Position numbers and translations under genes: made by a program. Below the pieces are notes generated by a model that saw nothing but the letters and a program-made list of their open reading frames with translations, had not been told where the DNA came from and did not search any database. A stretch of DNA of 64,000 nt from Tessaracoccus sp. OS52 (lineage in GTDB: Bacteria; Actinomycetota; Actinomycetes; Propionibacteriales; Propionibacteriaceae). The stretch covers positions 124,001 through 188,000 of the forward strand of contig NZ_JAJEWM010000002.1 in NCBI RefSeq assembly GCF_020687685.1. Reading direction: 5' to 3'. Below, in pieces: positions 37,930 through 47,364 of the stretch; position 1 is the stretch's first letter; each line of letters starts with the position of its first letter.

Positions 37930-38439
37930 GCAGCGCTCCCTCAGGTTCACCGCGGCGCTCCTCCGGGTTGACCAGAGCTTCCTCGGGTTCACCAGCGCTC
38001 GGTCGGGTTCACCAGCGCTCGGTCGGGTTCACCAGCGCTCCCACGCGTTCACCAGCGCTCCCACGCGTTCACCAGCGCAATCGCTCGGCACCAGCCGTAC
38101 AAGGCTGGTACCGAGCAACAACGCTGGTAAACCGCACACCCCAGCCGGGAGACAGCGCGACGCGACACACACCGTCGACGCGACCCCCCACGCCCGCGCA
38201 CCACCGCGCTCCCTCGCGTTCACCAGCGCTCCCTCGCATTCACCAGCGCTTGCTGGCGTTCACCAGCGCTATCGCTCACCACCAGCCATACAAGGCTGGT
38301 ACCGAGCAACAACGCTGGTAAACCGCACAACCCCGGCGGGGCACAGCGCGACGCGACACAGACCGTCGACGCGCCCCCCGCCACCGCCACCGCGGCCGCG
38401 CCCAACCCGGGCCGGCCGGGCCACCCGCGGCCACCGGGC
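37930..38439. repeat. Convergent gap with 20-bp tandem repeats and a duplicated cruciform unit
   Basis: A 20-base unit around GTTCACCAGCGCTC repeats at 20-base steps from about 37987 to 38076 (five copies) and again at about 38218-38276 (three copies). Each block is followed by a strong inverted repeat: GCTCGGCACCAGCC (38083-38096), loop of six, GGCTGGTACCGAGC (38103-38116), with outer arms ACCAGCG and CGCTGGT. The whole unit recurs 191 bases downstream (from about 38272) with few changes. It separates the converging DUF1801 and phosphoketolase genes and could terminate both. Confidence 0.85.
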
Positions 38440-40920
38440 CTACTCGTTGTCGCCACCGGTGGCGGCGACGGCGCGAGCCTGGCGTTCGCTCGCGGTGTTG
38501 CCGGAGTCGGGCCACACCCACTCGCTCACCTCGGGCAGATCCTCGCCGTGGACGCGGGCATACGCACGAGCATCCATGCGCCTGTCGGCCATCTCCTGCC
38601 GCAGCCCGGCGTAGCGGGTGCCGAGCCCGGGCACCCGGTCGATCACGTCGATCACCAGGTGGAACCGGTCCAGGTCGTTGAGCATCACCATGTCGAACGG
38701 TGTGGTGGTGGTGCCCTCCTCCTTGTACCCGCGCACGTGCAGGTTGCCGTGTCCGTTGCGTCGGTAGGTGAGGCGGTGGATCAGCCACGGGTAGCCGTGG
38801 TAGGCGAAGATGATCGGCTTGGTCGAGGTGAAGATGGTGTCGAAGTCGCGGTGCGGCAGGCCGTGCGGGTGCTCGTCCTCGTCCTGCAGGCGCATCAGGT
38901 CGACGACGTTGACCACCCGCACCTTCAGGTCCGGGATGCGGTCGCGCAGGATGTGCGCGGCGGCCAGTACCTCCACCGTCGGGATGTCCCCGGCACAGCC
39001 CAGCACGACGTCGGGTTCGGTACCCGCCTCCTCGGTGCCGGCCCAGTCCCAGATCCCCAGGCCTCGGGTGCAGTGCTTCACCGCCTCGTCCATCGTCAGC
39101 CAGTTGGGGTTCGGCTGCTTGCCGGCGACGACGACGTTGACGTACTGGGTGCTGCGCAGGCAGTGGTCGAAGGTCGACAGCAGCGTGTTGGCATCCGGCG
39201 GCAGGTACACCCGGACGATGTCTGCCTTCTTGTTGACGACGTGGTCGATGAAGCCCGGGTCCTGGTGTGAGAACCCGTTGTGGTCCTGCCGCCAAACGTG
39301 CGAGCTCAGCAGGTAGTTCAGGCTGGCGATGGGCCGGCGCCACTCCAGGTGGTTGGTGACCTTCAGCCACTTGGCGTGCTGGTTCACCATGGAGTCGACG
39401 ATGTGGATGAACGCCTCGTAGGACGACAGCAGCCCGTGGCGACCGGTCAGCAGGTAGCCCTCCAGCCAGCCCTGGCACTGGTGCTCGCTGAGCATCTCCA
39501 CCACCTGGCCATCGCGGGCCATGTGCTGGTCCACCTCGTCGGACTCGTACTCGGCGACCCACTGCTTGTCGGTCTCCTCGTAGACGGCCTGCAGGCGGTT
39601 CGACGCCGTCTCGTCGGGTCCGAAGATGCGGAAGTTGCCACGGTTGGCGGCCACGACGTCGCGCAGCCACTCCCCCAGCACCCGCGTGGCCTCGGACTCA
39701 CTGCCACCGGGGGTCGGCACGTCGACGGCGTACTCGCGGAAGTCCGGCAGCCGCAGCTGCTCCAGCACCCGGCCGCCGTTGGCCTCCGGCCGCTCCCCCA
39801 GCCGCAAGCCCTCGGGCGGCACCAGGGAGGCGAGGTCGGCGACGGGGGCGCCGGCCTCGTCGAACAACTCGTCGGCCTGGTAGGACTGCAGCCACCTCTC
39901 CAGGTCCTTGAGGTGTTCGTCGGTGTCGCGGGCGCTGGCCAGCGGCACCTGGTGACTGCGCCAACTGCCCTCGGTCTTCTGGCCGTCGATCTCCTCCGGT
40001 CCGGTCCAGCCCTTCGGGGTGCGCAGCACGATCATCGGCCAGCGGGGTCGTTCGGCCGTCATCGCCCCTTGCTCCGACGCCGCACGGCGGATCCCCGCGA
40101 TCTCGTCCATCACCTCATCGAGCAGCTCGGCGAAGCGACGGTGGAACGCCACGGGTTCCTCGTCGTCGAAGCCTGCGGTGAACACGTGCGGGTTGTGGCC
40201 GTAGCCGCGCATCAGGTCCACCAGTTCGGACTCGGGGATCCGGGCCAGCACCGTCGGGTTGGCGATCTTGAAGCCGTTGAGGTGCAGGACGGGGAGCACG
40301 ACGCCGTCGTTGACGGGGTTCAGGAACTTGTTGGAGTGCCAGGAGGTGGCCAGCGGGCCGGTCTCCGCCTCCCCGTCGCCGACCACCGCGAACACCAGCA
40401 GGTGCGGGTTGTCAAAGGCCGCGCCGTAGGCGTGCGAGAGGGCATAGCCCAGCTCGCCACCCTCGTGGATGGACCCCGGGACCTCGGGGGCGACGTGGGA
40501 TGGGATGCCGCCCGGGAAGGAGAACTGCTTGAACAGCTTCTGCAGGCCGGTCTCGTCGCGGGTGACGTCGGGATAGGTGTCGGTCCAGGTGCCGTCGAGG
40601 TAGCTGTTGGCCACCATCCCGGGGCCGCCGTGACCAGGGCCGGTGATGTAGAGGGCGCTCTGATGGCGCTCGGCGATGATGCGGTTCAGGTGCGCGTAGA
40701 GGAAGTTGAGGCCGGGTGTGGTGCCCCAGTGCCCCAGCAGGCGCGGCTTCACGTCGTCACGCTCCAGCGGGCGGCGCAGCAGCGGGTTGTCGAGCAGGTA
40801 GATCTGCCCGACCGAAAGGTAGTTGGCGGCTCGCCACCAGGCGTGGATGCCTCGGACGTGGTCGTCGGTGAGTTCCGGGGCGCCGCACTCGGCGCGGGTC
40901 TGCCAGGTCTGGTTCATCAT
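38440..40920 (-). CDS. xfp: Phosphoketolase (xylulose-5-phosphate/fructose-6-phosphate)
   Basis: The protein has 826 residues, full length. Thiamine-diphosphate enzyme that splits xylulose-5-P (and often fructose-6-P) with phosphate to acetyl phosphate and a smaller sugar phosphate, in the cytosolic phosphoketolase shunt. Seen: [16 protein letters not shown] near 40, [17 protein letters not shown] near 120-136, [17 protein letters not shown] (thiamine-diphosphate binding) near 200, and [18 protein letters not shown] near 580. ATG 40920 follows GGAGAGGAACA; the ATG three bases later is equivalent. It lies in the block between dciA and gyrB. Confidence 0.95.
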   Translation of the reverse strand: MMNQTWQTRAECGAPELTDDHVRGIHAWWRAANYLSVGQIYLLDNPLLRRPLERDDVKPRLLGHWGTTPGLNFLYAHLNRIIAERHQSALYITGPGHGGPGMVANSYLDGTWTDTYPDVTRDETGLQKLFKQFSFPGGIPSHVAPEVPGSIHEGGELGYALSHAYGAAFDNPHLLVFAVVGDGEAETGPLATSWHSNKFLNPVNDGVVLPVLHLNGFKIANPTVLARIPESELVDLMRGYGHNPHVFTAGFDDEEPVAFHRRFAELLDEVMDEIAGIRRAASEQGAMTAERPRWPMIVLRTPKGWTGPEEIDGQKTEGSWRSHQVPLASARDTDEHLKDLERWLQSYQADELFDEAGAPVADLASLVPPEGLRLGERPEANGGRVLEQLRLPDFREYAVDVPTPGGSESEATRVLGEWLRDVVAANRGNFRIFGPDETASNRLQAVYEETDKQWVAEYESDEVDQHMARDGQVVEMLSEHQCQGWLEGYLLTGRHGLLSSYEAFIHIVDSMVNQHAKWLKVTNHLEWRRPIASLNYLLSSHVWRQDHNGFSHQDPGFIDHVVNKKADIVRVYLPPDANTLLSTFDHCLRSTQYVNVVVAGKQPNPNWLTMDEAVKHCTRGLGIWDWAGTEEAGTEPDVVLGCAGDIPTVEVLAAAHILRDRIPDLKVRVVNVVDLMRLQDEDEHPHGLPHRDFDTIFTSTKPIIFAYHGYPWLIHRLTYRRNGHGNLHVRGYKEEGTTTTPFDMVMLNDLDRFHLVIDVIDRVPGLGTRYAGLRQEMADRRMDARAYARVHGEDLPEVSEWVWPDSGNTASERQARAVAATGGDNE

Positions 40921-40994
40921 TGTTCCTCTCCTGCTGGACCACTCCATCAAAGCACCGGGGGGGTCCGCGGGACAGGGGTTCACCGCAACGGTGC

Positions 40995-41543
40995 TCAGCC
41001 GTAGGTGTCGCGCGGGCCGCGGCCGTCGCGAACCGAGCGCAGACCCTTCTTCCAGCTGGGCGCGTTGGGCCCCCGGACGTCGACGCGCTTCACGGTCTGG
41101 TCCCCCAGTTCCGCGTTCAGCCTGGCCACCAGCTTGGAGGCCGAGTACCGCATTCCCGTCGCCCACGCCGTCGAGTCACACACAACCGTGAGGACGCCTT
41201 CCTCGAACAGTACGGGCTTGCTGTGCTCGGCGTTGTCCTCCCCGACGAGGGCCGCCCAGCCCTGCAGCACCGTCGACAGCGAGATCCGCTTCTGCCAGCC
41301 CCGTTTGGCACCGACCTGGCCCAGGACCGAGCCCAGTGGCTGCGGGTCGCGGTCGTCGGGGCGGGCCCCGGAGCGCTGCTCCTCGAAGAAGCGGCTCCGG
41401 AACTGTCGACGCGGCTTGCGCTGCACCGGCACGGGCGGCAGGGCCTCGGTGAAGGCAGTCTGGCGGGCGATCTGCGAGGCGAGGTCCAACCCCGTCGGGT
41501 CGTGCTCCACGGGCTCTTCGAAGTCATCGTGCGGTTCGGTCAT
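40995..41543 (-). CDS. dciA: DciA-like helicase-loading protein (DUF721)
   Basis: The protein has 182 residues. The C-terminal 110 residues form the DUF721/DciA domain: [40 protein letters not shown], then [26 protein letters not shown]. DciA loads or assists the replicative helicase DnaB in bacteria lacking DnaC. The N-terminal third is charged and variable. It overlaps the end of recF by 20 bases, the usual actinobacterial arrangement, but gyrB no longer follows directly. Confidence 0.85.
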   Translation of the reverse strand: MTEPHDDFEEPVEHDPTGLDLASQIARQTAFTEALPPVPVQRKPRRQFRSRFFEEQRSGARPDDRDPQPLGSVLGQVGAKRGWQKRISLSTVLQGWAALVGEDNAEHSKPVLFEEGVLTVVCDSTAWATGMRYSASKLVARLNAELGDQTVKRVDVRGPNAPSWKKGLRSVRDGRGPRDTYG

Positions 41544-42693
41544 CGCTCACCTCCTGCGCCACCGTTCCAGCATCCACCCGAAAGCGGCGCTCGGTCGGGA
41601 AGTCCGGCACATCGGCCCCGACGGCTGCTGTGATCAGCACCTGTTCGGCGTCGGCGACGGCGCCCGCGAGCCGCTCCCGACGCGTCGAGTCCAGCTCGGC
41701 GAACACGTCGTCGAGCACCAGCACCGGCTCGGTGCCCTCCACGCGCACCAGTTCGAAACCACCGAGCCGCAACGACAGCGCGAGCGACCAGGATTCGCCG
41801 TGCGAGGCGTAGCCCTTGGCGGGGAGGTCGCCGATGAACAGGTCGACGTCGTCGCGGTGCGGCCCGACGAGCGTGACGCCCCGCTGCACCTCCTCGTCAC
41901 GTCGTTCCTGGTAGGCGCTCAGCAGCCGCTCCGTGAGCGAAAGCCGCACGTCGGTCTCGGAGGCGACGCCCGTGAGGTCGATGGAGGCGCGGTAGTTGGC
42001 GCTGACCTGGTTGTTGACCGGCGCGATGCCCTCGTAGGCGCGCTGGGCGTGCGGGAGGACGTCGGCCAGGGTGTCCAGCCGGGCGTGCAGCAGTTCTGCG
42101 CTGATGGCGGCCAACTGCTCGTTCCACACCTCGAGGGTGGACTCCTCGTCTCCGCGCGGCGGCCGCATGGAGCGGCCGGACATGGACTTGAGCAGGGCGT
42201 TTCGCTGCTTGAGGATCTTGTCGTGGTCCTGCTTGACGCCGGCCATTCGCGGCCAGCGGGTGACGATGAGGGAGTCCAGCCAGGACCGCCGGTCCGATGG
42301 GTCCCCCCGCACGATGACCAGGTCCATGGGGGAGAACACCACCGTGCGCAGCGCCCCGATGATGTCGCGGGGCCGGCTGACCGGGGCCCGGTTGAGGCGG
42401 GCGACGTTGGACTTGCCGTTGGCGATCTCGAGTTCGATCAGGATGGTGCGGTCGTCGTCGAGTCCGCGCTGGACCCGGGCCCGGGCGATCGCGGACTCAC
42501 AGCCGGAGCGGATCAGCGGCGCCGTCGCCGCGACCCGGTGCGAGGTCATCGTCGAGAGGTACTCGATGGCCTCGACGAGGTTGGTCTTGCCCTGCCCGTT
42601 GGAGCCGACGAACACGTTCACACCCGCGGTCAGCTGCAGGCTGGCCTCGGGGTAGTTGCGGAAGTCCGTCAGGGACAGCTCGGTCACGAACAT
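41524..42693 (-). CDS. recF: DNA replication and repair protein RecF
   Basis: The protein has 389 residues, an SMC-like ATPase that helps load RecA at gaps through RecFOR. Walker A FVGSNGQGKTNLVEAI (28-43), signature-like SLALSLRLGGFELVR and Walker B PVLVLDDVFAELD near 330 are intact. Overlap with dciA shows co-transcription. The usual upstream neighbour dnaN is displaced by a helicase gene. ATG 42693 (MFVTELSL) is the family start. Confidence 0.95.
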   Translation of the reverse strand: MFVTELSLTDFRNYPEASLQLTAGVNVFVGSNGQGKTNLVEAIEYLSTMTSHRVAATAPLIRSGCESAIARARVQRGLDDDRTILIELEIANGKSNVARLNRAPVSRPRDIIGALRTVVFSPMDLVIVRGDPSDRRSWLDSLIVTRWPRMAGVKQDHDKILKQRNALLKSMSGRSMRPPRGDEESTLEVWNEQLAAISAELLHARLDTLADVLPHAQRAYEGIAPVNNQVSANYRASIDLTGVASETDVRLSLTERLLSAYQERRDEEVQRGVTLVGPHRDDVDLFIGDLPAKGYASHGESWSLALSLRLGGFELVRVEGTEPVLVLDDVFAELDSTRRERLAGAVADAEQVLITAAVGADVPDFPTERRFRVDAGTVAQEVSDDRTAR

Positions 42694-42742
42694 GGTGGCT
42701 TCGATCCTAGGCCACCCGCCCGGGGTGGCCGGTGGCGAGGAC

Positions 42743-45700
42743 TCAGGCGTCCAGGAGACCGCGGATGTCGTCGGCCGACAGGGGCGCTGCCAGGTCCGAG
42801 GTGCGGGCGACGACGGCGTCGAACAGGTCCCGCTTGCGCGCCTGCAGCGCCACCACCTTCTCCTCGATGGTGTCGGCGCTGACGAGCCGGTAGACGTTGA
42901 CGTGCTTGTCCTGCCCGATCCGGTGGGTGCGGTCGATGGCCTGGCTCTCCGCAGCCGGGTTCCACCAGGGGTCCAGAATGAACACGTAGTCCGCCTCGGT
43001 CAGAGTCAGGCCGAAGCCGCCCGCCTTGAGGCTGATCAGGAACACGGGGGCGTCGCCGGTGCGGAAGTCGTCGATCCGCTTGGCCCGGTCCCGGGTGCGG
43101 CCGTCGAGGTACTCGAAGGCGATCCCGGCCTCGTTGAGCCGGTGCCTGACCAGCGTGAGGAAGCTGGTGAACTGGCTGAACACCAGCGCCCGGTGGCCCG
43201 CTGCCCGCAGCTCCTGGAGGTGCTCCAGCAGGGCGTCGATCTTCGCCGACGTGGCCGGGTACTCGTCGTCGACCAGGGACGGCGCCAGACTCAGCTGCCG
43301 CAGCAGGGTGAGGGAGCGCAGGATGGTGATCCGGTTGCGGCCCAGGTCACCGACGAGGCCGAGCACCTTCTGCCGCTCGCGGGTGAGGTGGCGGTCGTAG
43401 AGCTTGCGATGCACCGGGCCCAGCGGCACGCTGACCACCTGTTCCTGCTTCTCCGGCAGCTCCTTGGCCACCGCCGCCTTGGTGCGCCGCAGGATCAGGG
43501 GACGGATCCGACGGTGGAGCTTGGCCAGGGCGTCGGCGTCGCCGCCCTCGATGGGCTTTCGGAACACCTCCGTGAACGCCTTCGGGTCCGCGAACAGCCC
43601 GGGCGCGGTGATCGAGAGCAGCGCCCACAGGTCCATCAGGTTGTTCTCCAGCGGGGTGCCGGTCAGCGCCACCTTCATGCGGGCCCGCAGCTTCCGGACG
43701 GCGTGGTGCACCTTGGCGGCCGGGTTCTTCACGAACTGCGCCTCGTCGAGCAGCACCGCGGACCACTCCAGCCCCAGGTAGTCCTCGTCCTCCAGCCGCA
43801 GCAGGGTGTAGGAGGTGAGCACGACGTGGGCCCCGGCCACGACGTCGGCCAGCGGCTCCCCGCGTCGCCTGCCGGTCTCCGTGATGGCCACCACCCGCAG
43901 CTCCGGCGCGAACCGGGCCGCCTCCGACGCCCAGGTCCCGATGACCGACGTCGGCGCGACGACGAGCACGGGCCGGTCCAGCTGTCCGGCCTCGAGCGCG
44001 GCCTGGGCCATCGCCAGCGACTGCAGGGTCTTGCCGAGCCCCATCTCGTCGGCGAGGATCCCGCCCAGCCGGGTCCGCCACAGGAACTTCAGCCAGGCGT
44101 AGCCCTCCCGCTGGTAGGGACGCAGCGTGGCCCGCAGCCCGGCCGGGGGTTCGTCGTCGGGCAGTTCCGAGTGGTCCAGCAGTGCGCCGACGGCGTCGCG
44201 CCAGGCCGCGGACTGCTCCCCCACGACGCCGAGCTCGACCAGTTCCTGCCACAGCCCCGCATGCTCTGGGCGCAGCTGGAAGGTGTCGCCCTCGTGGTCG
44301 ACGAGCACACGGGCCTCCTCGACGAGCTGCCGCAGCCGATCCAGTTCCGGGACCTGCAGGGAGAACCAGGTGCCGGTGGGCAGGATGATGTGGTCCTGCC
44401 CTGCCGCCAGCGCGGAGAGCAGAGGAGCGAACGGCACCTTCTCCTCACCGACGCTCACCTCCACCTGGAGGTCGAACCAGTCACCCTCGCGGGACTCCTC
44501 GACGTTCAGGGAGATCGTGGGCGCCTCCTCGGCCCGGCGGAACTCCGGTGCGGCCTCGTTGAGTTCGACGTCGACGTCGTCGCGCGCGACCAGTTCCGGC
44601 AGGACCTCGGTGGTGAAGGTGATCAGCCACATGCCACGCAGTTCCGCATCGTGCAGGTGGCTGCGTCCGGTGTAGTGCGTGGTGAGCCATGGCCCGGCCG
44701 GAAGCGACTCGACCAGCGCGGCCTCGGCTTCCGGGTCCCGCAGCGGTGGGTCGCCGGCGCCCGTGCGGAGGCCGACGTCGAGGGTCTGGTCCTCCAGCTG
44801 GTACCTGAAGCCCCATGCGAGCGCCGCGGAGTGCCCGTCGAAAGTCACCTGCAACCGGAGCCTCGGCGGCAGGGGCTCGGGCAGCACGACGCCCGGTTCG
44901 ACGTCCACCTCGAACCGGGACCGGAGACGCGGGAGGTAGCCGGTGGCGAACAGCGCCGCGTCCTTCGCCGGGATCCGGACTTGCCCCGCCATGAACAGGC
45001 TTTCCTCGACGTCCGACAGCGGTCGCTCAAGGGGGCCGAGGAGGAGGTGCTCGGCGGTGCGCAGGTAGATGCCGTGGGTGGGTGAACCCAGGAGCTCGCG
45101 GGCGCTGACCGGCACCTTCCTGCCCTCGACGACGACGGTGGGCGAGGCGACGATGCCAGCCGGGTCCTTGCCGATGGTCATCGCCGCCCTGGCGTGGCCC
45201 TCCAGTAGCTTCGGTGTCGGTCCATCCGAGCGGCCGCGTGCGGGTGCGGCCAGCAGGGGGATGCCGACCTCCCCCAGCGCTCGGAGGGCCCGCCAGACAT
45301 CGGCGGAGAACTCGTGCAGCCGCAACCGCGCGGGGATGCGCCCGTAGTAGTAGTCGGTCGGGTAGATGTCACCCAGCCGGTTGAGGGCCTCGGCCTGCGC
45401 CGGGTCGAACTGGGCCGAGTAGCGCAGCTCGTTCCAGGAGGCACCGGTCTTGACCCACTTGTCGGTCTTCCCCCAGCGCATCGGGGTGATGCCCGGGCCG
45501 GTGCCGTCGTCGTCCACGAGCAGGCCGAGCCTCACACCGTCGCGCAGCTGGTGAGCGTCGGAGAGGACCAGGTCGAAGGCGCGCTGCCAGAACGGCGTGT
45601 TCTGGGTGCGGAGGGCAGTTCGGGCGTGGACCAGCACCGCGGCGCCGTGCTTGCAGGCGTCCTTCACCGGGCAGGTACAGACCGTGGTGATCGCCGCGCC

Positions 45701-45937
45701 CTCGCGCTCGCCGACCACGGTGGTGCGGTAGACGTGGTAGCCGGAGCCGCGCACCTGGGCCGTGACCATCTTCTCGAACGCCTGGACGCTACCCACTCGC
45801 CGCTCCCGCGCGTAGGCCTCCCCGCGGGCGAGCGTCTGCGCGCCGAAGTAGCGATTCAGGTCGGCCTCGCTGGGTGTCAGCACCCAGGCTGGAAAGTTGG
45901 TCATCTTCGCAGAATCGTAGTCGAGTCGCTCGGACAT
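42743..45937 (-). CDS. SNF2-family helicase with SWIM zinc finger
   Basis: The protein has about 1064 residues. An N-terminal SWIM finger (VCTCPVKDACKHGAAVLV: CxC...CxH) precedes a long region typical of bacterial SNF2 proteins. The C-terminal motor shows LGGILADEMGLGKTLQSLAMA (Walker A), VLLDEAQFVKNP (DEAQ), KVALTGTPLENNLMDLW, LVFSQFTSFL, SLKAGGFGLTLTEADYVF and ESQAIDRTHRIGQ. An ATP-driven DNA translocase that may remodel protein-DNA complexes; its exact role is unknown. ATG 45937 and ATG 45904 are both possible starts; neither has a good ribosome-binding site. It is inserted between dnaN and recF. Confidence 0.85.
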   Translation of the reverse strand: MSERLDYDSAKMTNFPAWVLTPSEADLNRYFGAQTLARGEAYARERRVGSVQAFEKMVTAQVRGSGYHVYRTTVVGEREGAAITTVCTCPVKDACKHGAAVLVHARTALRTQNTPFWQRAFDLVLSDAHQLRDGVRLGLLVDDDGTGPGITPMRWGKTDKWVKTGASWNELRYSAQFDPAQAEALNRLGDIYPTDYYYGRIPARLRLHEFSADVWRALRALGEVGIPLLAAPARGRSDGPTPKLLEGHARAAMTIGKDPAGIVASPTVVVEGRKVPVSARELLGSPTHGIYLRTAEHLLLGPLERPLSDVEESLFMAGQVRIPAKDAALFATGYLPRLRSRFEVDVEPGVVLPEPLPPRLRLQVTFDGHSAALAWGFRYQLEDQTLDVGLRTGAGDPPLRDPEAEAALVESLPAGPWLTTHYTGRSHLHDAELRGMWLITFTTEVLPELVARDDVDVELNEAAPEFRRAEEAPTISLNVEESREGDWFDLQVEVSVGEEKVPFAPLLSALAAGQDHIILPTGTWFSLQVPELDRLRQLVEEARVLVDHEGDTFQLRPEHAGLWQELVELGVVGEQSAAWRDAVGALLDHSELPDDEPPAGLRATLRPYQREGYAWLKFLWRTRLGGILADEMGLGKTLQSLAMAQAALEAGQLDRPVLVVAPTSVIGTWASEAARFAPELRVVAITETGRRRGEPLADVVAGAHVVLTSYTLLRLEDEDYLGLEWSAVLLDEAQFVKNPAAKVHHAVRKLRARMKVALTGTPLENNLMDLWALLSITAPGLFADPKAFTEVFRKPIEGGDADALAKLHRRIRPLILRRTKAAVAKELPEKQEQVVSVPLGPVHRKLYDRHLTRERQKVLGLVGDLGRNRITILRSLTLLRQLSLAPSLVDDEYPATSAKIDALLEHLQELRAAGHRALVFSQFTSFLTLVRHRLNEAGIAFEYLDGRTRDRAKRIDDFRTGDAPVFLISLKAGGFGLTLTEADYVFILDPWWNPAAESQAIDRTHRIGQDKHVNVYRLVSADTIEEKVVALQARKRDLFDAVVARTSDLAAPLSADDIRGLLDA

Positions 45938-46100
45938 GGCGCGCGCGTCGGTTGGCCGTGGGCACGCGGGCGCTTGTCCCACGAGATTCTGCTGACCCAT
46001 CGGCAGCACGCGGCCTGGCCGGTGGCGTGATCGCTGCCGGCGGTTGGGCGGCAGTGGTGGTCTATGTGATGTTCAACCCGTACTGACCTCCGGGGACGGG

Positions 46101-47261
46101 TCAGCTGGGCAGGCGCATCAGCATGATGACGTGGCGGTAGTCCAGAAGCTGGTCACCGTCGATGCTGGCCAGGCCCGTGATCAGGCACGGCTTGCCCGGC
46201 GCGGTGAACGAGAAGTGCGCGTACGGCGCATCCAGGGCGTTCAGTGCTTCCAGCAGGTACTGCGGGTTGAAGCCGGCGGCCGTGATGGTGGGCTCGTCGG
46301 TGGTGAACTCCACCTCGGCCGGAATGGCCTCGGACGCCTGCGCTTGGTCACCGGTGGCCGCCTCGAGCGCGACGTTGTCCTCGTTGATGAGCATGCGCAG
46401 CGGGGTGTTGCGCTCCGCCACGAGCGACACGCGCTTGACCGCTGCCAGCAGGTCCGCCGTCGAGATCCGGACCGCGACGGTGGCGTCGACGTCCATGAGG
46501 TGGCGCACCTTCGGGAAGGCCTGGTTCAGCAGGCGGGTGGTGGCCTCCCGGCTGCCCTTCGAGCCCTCACCGATGAAGCCGGCGAGGCCCTCGCCCTCGG
46601 ACTCCGTGGTGGACAGTGAGACGGTGACGGTCTCACCGGAGGTGAGTGATTTGGCCGTGTCGGCCAGCACGCGGCCCGGCACCAGGACCGCGCCCTCCAC
46701 CGACGGCGACGACGGCTTCCAGTTCAGTTCCTTGAGCGCCATGCGGTAGCGGTCCGTGGCGAGCAGGGACAGCTGGTCACCGTTGATCTCAACCCGGACG
46801 CCGGTGAAGACGTTGAGCAGTTCGTCGCGGCCAGCGGCCACCACCACCTGGGAGACCGCCTTCTCGAAGACGTCAGCGGCGACGGTGCCGGTCTGGCTGG
46901 GCATCTCGGGCAGGCTCGGGTACTCCTCCACCGGCAGGGTCTGCAGGGTGAAGCGCGCCGACCCGCAGGTCAGCTCGACCCTGGAGTGGTCAGCCGACAT
47001 CTCGACGGGCTTGTTGGGCAGCGAGCGGGCGATCTCGGCCAGCAGCCGGCCGGACACCAGGGACGTGCCCTCCTCGGTCACCTCCGCGGGCATCGTGACC
47101 TTGGCAGACGTGGTGGAGTCGAAGCTGGAGAGGGTGACGGAATCACCTTCGGCCTCGATGAGAAGTCCTGCGAGGATCGGTGCGGTGGGGCGGTTGGGGA
47201 GGCTGCGTGCCACCCAGGCAACAGCGTCGGCCAGCGCGTCGCGTTCCACTCGGATCTTCAC
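46101..47261 (-). CDS. dnaN: DNA polymerase III beta sliding clamp
   Basis: The protein has 386 residues with three repeated clamp domains: MKIRVERDALADAVAWVARSLPNRPTAPILAG (domain I start), YRMALKELNWKPSS, and the C-terminal LDYRHVIMLMRLPS, the typical clamp end. It forms the ring that tethers DNA polymerase III. ATG 47261 follows AGGGG; TATGCT (minus strand, 47331-47326) about 65 bases upstream is a likely -10. dnaA, its normal upstream neighbour, is 4.7 kb away. Confidence 0.96.
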   Translation of the reverse strand: MKIRVERDALADAVAWVARSLPNRPTAPILAGLLIEAEGDSVTLSSFDSTTSAKVTMPAEVTEEGTSLVSGRLLAEIARSLPNKPVEMSADHSRVELTCGSARFTLQTLPVEEYPSLPEMPSQTGTVAADVFEKAVSQVVVAAGRDELLNVFTGVRVEINGDQLSLLATDRYRMALKELNWKPSSPSVEGAVLVPGRVLADTAKSLTSGETVTVSLSTTESEGEGLAGFIGEGSKGSREATTRLLNQAFPKVRHLMDVDATVAVRISTADLLAAVKRVSLVAERNTPLRMLINEDNVALEAATGDQAQASEAIPAEVEFTTDEPTITAAGFNPQYLLEALNALDAPYAHFSFTAPGKPCLITGLASIDGDQLLDYRHVIMLMRLPS

Positions 47262-47364
47262 ATCAAACCCCTATTTTCCCTCAGTGATCGATTGCCAACG
47301 CCGGTGTCGGGCCCGGTCGGTCGACAGCATACCGGCTCGCAGGTCGTGCCCGCTGGCCGGGTGA

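Noticed and set aside
42656-45085. An 809-codon open frame antisense to the SNF2 helicase
   Set aside because: Same high-GC shadow effect; the opposite strand has all helicase motifs.
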